Assembly: GCA_016928755.1 (NCBI GenBank)
Contig: JAFGKB010000133.1
Location: 1-17,709 of the forward strand
Direction: 5' to 3'
DNA from: Anaerolineae bacterium
GTDB lineage: Bacteria; Chloroflexota; Anaerolineae; B4-G1; SLSP01
Length of the DNA stretch: 17,709 bases
Within the stretch, counting starts at the first letter, position 1, and the number at the start of each line of letters is the position of its first letter. Both the position numbers and the translations under genes were made by a program. Below are positions 15,089 through 17,709 of this stretch, piece by piece. The notes under the pieces were generated by a model. The model searched no databases. It was given only the letters and a program-made list of their open reading frames with translations, and was not told the DNA's origin.

Positions 15089-16357
15089 GTGAATCAAAAA
15101 GATGAAACTCAAATTGTTCCCCCATCTGTGCAATACTGTATTGATAATTTGCAAAGTCCAAATCCTAGACAGCGTTCACAAGCCGCTCAAGATTTAGGAG
15201 AACTAAGGGACTTATGTACAGTTGAAGTTCTGATTACAGTTTTAGGGGAAGACATTAATACCTATGTTAGAAGTGCTGCTGCTGAGGCCCTGGGGCATAT
15301 TGGCGCGCCAGAAGCTATTTTCCCGTTGATGGATGCGTTGCATGATTCTAGTTCGTTTGTCCGACGTGCAGCAGCTATTGCTCTCGGACAAATGCAGGCC
15401 AAGGAGGCCCAGATGGCACTCCTTCAGGCACTGGAAGACCCTAATTTTTATGTACGCCGGGCGGCTATCAATGCTATTGGGAAACTCGGTATTTCAGACC
15501 TGGGCAACGTCCTATTACCATTGCTGGACACTCCAGACCCGCGCATTCAGCGCACTGTGATTACGGCACTCCGGCGATTGAGAAATAAGGACGCTGTACC
15601 ACAATTTATCCGTATTCTTGATGAATACTTGACCGTGCCCTCCCATAAAAATCTGCCGGTTGTGAAGACTTTGGTTATTGCCCTGGGGGATTTGCGTGCG
15701 CAAGAAGCAGTTCCCACACTGATCCGGGTTGTGCGTGGCTATGTGGGGGTGCGTTCCCTGGCGGTTATGGCTTTAGGGCAGATCGGCAGCCCAGAGGCCG
15801 GGCCGATTTTGATCGAGGCATTGAAAGATAAGAGCACTAATCTGCGGCTCTCGGCATTGAAGAGCCTGGGACAATTGAAATATGAAGCCGCTTTACCCGC
15901 AGTTCTGCCTTTCTTAAGTGCCCCAGATCCTCGGGTACGCCGTGTGGCTGCGATGACCTGCGGCTACTTGGGTGACCATAAAGCGGTCGCGGTGCTAATG
16001 GAAATGGTTAAGGAGGATCCCAGCCCCCTGGTGCGACCGGTTGCCCTGGAGGCATTATCCCTGGTTGGCGATGCCCGGTTATTGCCCCAACTTATCGAGT
16101 TAGCCGGTGATACCAATGCTTACTTGCGGGCTGCATTGGCTGATACACTACTGGCTTTACATGATGGCCGGACAGAGGTCGTCACAACTTTGCAACAATT
16201 GACCAAGGACCCGGTTGAGCATGTGGCTACGGCGGCCAAGCATGCATTAGCGGAAGTGGAAAATCAGGAACCCCGGCAGTCTAAAAAAGTGACCGAAGAA
16301 AGCGGCGCGGTGAAACGCGAGAGTTCCTGGTTACAACGACTTTTTGGGCGAAGTTAA
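15089..16357 (+). CDS. HEAT-repeat protein
   Basis: A 422-residue protein made almost entirely of about eleven HEAT/PBS-lyase-type helical repeats of roughly 30-35 residues, recognisable by the recurring pattern V-R-x-A-A-x-x-A-L-G-x-[IL]-G followed by A-[IV]-P-x-L. Clear examples are VRSAAAEALGHIG, VRRAAAIALGQM, VRRAAINAIGKLG, VRSLAVMALGQIG and VRRVAAMTCGYLG. Such solenoids are protein-binding scaffolds; some relatives are bilin lyases, but nothing here supports that. The C-terminus leaves the repeats for a charged linker and ends in SSWLQRLFGRS, a short amphipathic helix. GTG 15089 is chosen because AGAAAGG lies eight bases upstream and the promoter leaves no room for a start at 15038. The gene is monocistronic and divergent from nusA. 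Partner unknown. Confidence 0.85.
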   Translation: MNQKDETQIVPPSVQYCIDNLQSPNPRQRSQAAQDLGELRDLCTVEVLITVLGEDINTYVRSAAAEALGHIGAPEAIFPLMDALHDSSSFVRRAAAIALGQMQAKEAQMALLQALEDPNFYVRRAAINAIGKLGISDLGNVLLPLLDTPDPRIQRTVITALRRLRNKDAVPQFIRILDEYLTVPSHKNLPVVKTLVIALGDLRAQEAVPTLIRVVRGYVGVRSLAVMALGQIGSPEAGPILIEALKDKSTNLRLSALKSLGQLKYEAALPAVLPFLSAPDPRVRRVAAMTCGYLGDHKAVAVLMEMVKEDPSPLVRPVALEALSLVGDARLLPQLIELAGDTNAYLRAALADTLLALHDGRTEVVTTLQQLTKDPVEHVATAAKHALAEVENQEPRQSKKVTEESGAVKRESSWLQRLFGRS

Positions 16358-16379
16358 GGTATTAATGATTTCAATATTT

Positions 16380-16415
16380 CCCCTACCCATCAGGAATAAA
16401 TGGGTAGGGGTTTTT
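16380..16415 (+). terminator. Intrinsic terminator of the HEAT-repeat gene
   Basis: CCCCTACCCAT (16380-16390), loop of nine, ATGGGTAGGGG (16400-16410), followed by TTTTT (16411-16415). A perfect 11-bp stem with a T run on the plus strand, 22 bases after the stop. On the minus strand the T run is missing, so it serves the plus strand mainly. Confidence 0.9.
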
Positions 16416-16433
16416 AGGCCGTATAAGTATCAT

Positions 16434-16658
16434 TTACTTTTCTGTTGTTTGCCATTCATCTCTTGTGATTTCAGCCTGACGCAACAAACGTCTTAATAAA
16501 TCTACACTGATATTGCCTCGGTGAGGATTAGGTAAAACTAGACGGATATTTCCACGTATCATAAACTCATGTCTGCCCCCGGTGTAAGGTCCGTCAAACT
16601 CCAATTGTATCAGGCGGCGAATCAGTTCACGTCTTGAAACTGGTGTAAGGTGTGGCAT
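16434..16658 (-). CDS. hicA: HicA-type toxin (mRNA interferase)
   Basis: A 74-residue protein with the HicA fold pattern: SRRELIRRLIQLEF, then the conserved His in GGRHEFMIRG (about 27-36), PNPHRGNISVDLLRRLLRQA and a terminal TRDEW. HicA toxins have a double-stranded-RNA-binding-like fold and cut mRNAs, with the central His as catalytic residue. The gene follows its partner with no gap: the partner's TAA is immediately followed by ATG. The order antitoxin then toxin is the reverse of E. coli hicAB but common in this subfamily. The family call is good; activity is inferred. Confidence 0.85.
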   Translation of the reverse strand: MPHLTPVSRRELIRRLIQLEFDGPYTGGRHEFMIRGNIRLVLPNPHRGNISVDLLRRLLRQAEITRDEWQTTEK

Positions 16659-16907
16659 TTAAACAGTTACTTTTTCTGGTATATGGATTGTAACATTCGC
16701 CAAAGTGGGGATAGGTAATCCTTTTGCAATGCTGAATAGTACCCAATCTTCAATGGCTTCAGAGAGGTTGCGACGGCATATTTCCAATGTTTTGCCTGTT
16801 GCCCAAACGCCTGGCAGCGCTACAACTTCACCATAGAAGGGTTCTTCATCTTCTATGATTTCGTAGTGTGCTTGTTCTAAAGCAGCTTGAATATAAATTA
16901 AAAGCAT
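16659..16907 (-). CDS. hicB: HicB-type antitoxin (short form)
   Basis: An 82-residue HicB-family protein, the partner that neutralises the adjacent HicA. The partial RNase H-like fold is shown by HYEIIEDEEPFYGEVVALPG (14-33), followed by VWATGKTLEICRRNL and EAIEDWVLFSIAKGLPIP. It ends soon after this domain and has no C-terminal ribbon-helix-helix or HTH DNA-binding domain, unlike many HicB proteins, so direct repression of its own promoter by HicB alone is doubtful. AGGAGG lies five bases before ATG 16907. It is 61 bases downstream of the membrane-protein gene, with no clear promoter in the gap. Confidence 0.87.
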   Translation of the reverse strand: MLLIYIQAALEQAHYEIIEDEEPFYGEVVALPGVWATGKTLEICRRNLSEAIEDWVLFSIAKGLPIPTLANVTIHIPEKVTV

Positions 16908-16968
16908 AGCTACCTCCTATATTAGGCTTAATCTTCATCCTCATTGTAACACAGCTTTTTCACTTACA

Positions 16969-17709
16969 TTAGTGATGACTTAGAACAACGACATCTTGTG
17001 TCCCGTAGAGGTGTTGGGTAACCACCGCCGTCCATTGTCCATCTATTGAAACTATACCCGTGCTTTTTACCAACATACGCCGGGTTTGTGGTTCATACTG
17101 TGCCGGTCTAATCCCTTTTGCGCGCATCATTTCAGATACTGTGTTCTTGGAAACTGTGATTACACTTAGGTCAGGTGGGATAATGGATACCTGGGTATGA
17201 TTGCGGGATTGGAGGGGTGCGTACTGCCATAGTTGCGTTTCCGTATTACAGTTTGCGCGATAGTAGAGTTGATTATCTATGCTCCACCCGATGAGTTCGT
17301 AGGTACAGGGCGTTCTCTCAACTAGGTTTTGTGATGCCTTAATGGTACCTCCCAGAAAGCCAGGGTTGGTAACTAATTGCATCTTGTACTCAGGAGCCGC
17401 AACAAGTGCAGGTTGGTAGCGGAGGAAAAAAGGGAAGGCTATAGTGATGCATATTACCAGTAGGAGCCATATACGAGGAAGCTTGCTTGGGCGCATCTTC
17501 ACCAAGCCTATGATTGCAACTGTAACACTTGCCAGTGTTGCCAAAATATAGGTATAGAGGTTTCCAAAAAGGATGCTGGCGAAGAATGCGAAAGGCAAAT
17601 AGAGCGTGATTGACAAAGGCGTAAGCCAGTCAGGGCTTCGAACCATCATTGCATCTGGAATGAGATGGCTTAATGACATCCAATAGAAAGACAAAAATGG
17701 AATGCTTAA
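16969..17709 (-). CDS. Membrane-anchored protein of unknown function (5' end outside window)
   Basis: An open frame of 246 codons that stays open to the right edge, so the true start probably lies beyond it; a TTG at 17694 and an ATG at 17679 are possible internal starts. The N-terminal part has three hydrophobic segments, including SITLYLPFAFFASILF, YILATLASVTVAIIGLV and IWLLLVICITIAFPFFL, with the basic stretch KMRPSKLPR between the last two. A soluble C-terminal part of about 140 residues follows, rich in beta-type sequence, with two Cys (in PCTYEL and ANCNTE) that could form a disulfide if it is outside the membrane. I do not recognise the family. Confidence 0.7.
   Translation of the reverse strand, partial: LSIPFLSFYWMSLSHLIPDAMMVRSPDWLTPLSITLYLPFAFFASILFGNLYTYILATLASVTVAIIGLVKMRPSKLPRIWLLLVICITIAFPFFLRYQPALVAAPEYKMQLVTNPGFLGGTIKASQNLVERTPCTYELIGWSIDNQLYYRANCNTETQLWQYAPLQSRNHTQVSIIPPDLSVITVSKNTVSEMMRAKGIRPAQYEPQTRRMLVKSTGIVSIDGQWTAVVTQHLYGTQDVVVLSHH

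Noticed and set aside
15081..15092. ATG-CTT-GGG-TGA minicistron overlapping the HEAT-gene GTG start
   Set aside because: The Shine-Dalgarno-like AGAAAGG touches this ATG directly, with no spacing, but is well spaced for the GTG; probably chance.

Overview
The window is an ordinary chromosomal stretch from a bacterium that is probably a member of the Chloroflexota. Three things suggest this: ribonuclease J, a solute-binding protein that resembles the glucose/mannose-binding proteins of deep-branching thermophilic lineages, and a short IF-2 beside a NusA with a very long charged tail. The phylum is inferred from gene content and protein style; no rRNA or tRNA gene is present to confirm it.

Layout. 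Bases 88-2934 (+) hold ribonuclease J and a family-4-type glycosyltransferase. Bases 2935-6431 (+) hold a carbohydrate ABC importer: a lipoprotein binding protein and two permeases, with no ATPase in the window. A YjbQ/UPF0047 gene follows (to 6891). A perfect 12-bp hairpin (6944-6972) ends this block. It also contains the stop codon of the convergent ribF.

Bases 6955-14689 (-) are the conserved transcription/translation cluster, read right to left: nusA, ylxR (rnpM), infB, rbfA, a DHH phosphoesterase (nrnA type), truB and ribF. It links transcription elongation and termination (NusA), RNA binding (YlxR), translation initiation and 30S maturation (IF-2, RbfA), small-RNA turnover (NrnA), tRNA modification (TruB) and FMN/FAD synthesis (RibF). 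rimP, which usually precedes nusA, is not there. nusA has a strong extended -10 promoter followed by a terminator-like hairpin in its own leader. A second, textbook intrinsic terminator sits just before ylxR.

Bases 15089-16357 (+) encode a HEAT-repeat protein transcribed divergently from nusA, ending at a clear intrinsic terminator. On the minus strand follow a HicBA-type toxin-antitoxin pair (16434-16907) and a membrane protein cut by the right edge of the window (16969-17709).

The most interesting signals are regulatory. The two terminator-type structures in the nusA/ylxR region could make the operon sensitive to NusA-dependent termination. The structured 204-base nusA-ylxR gap contains a hairpin whose arms could also pair with the terminator. 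Three of the promoters I can see share an extended TGn -10. I saw no CRISPR array, insertion sequence, prophage or obviously new multi-gene system.
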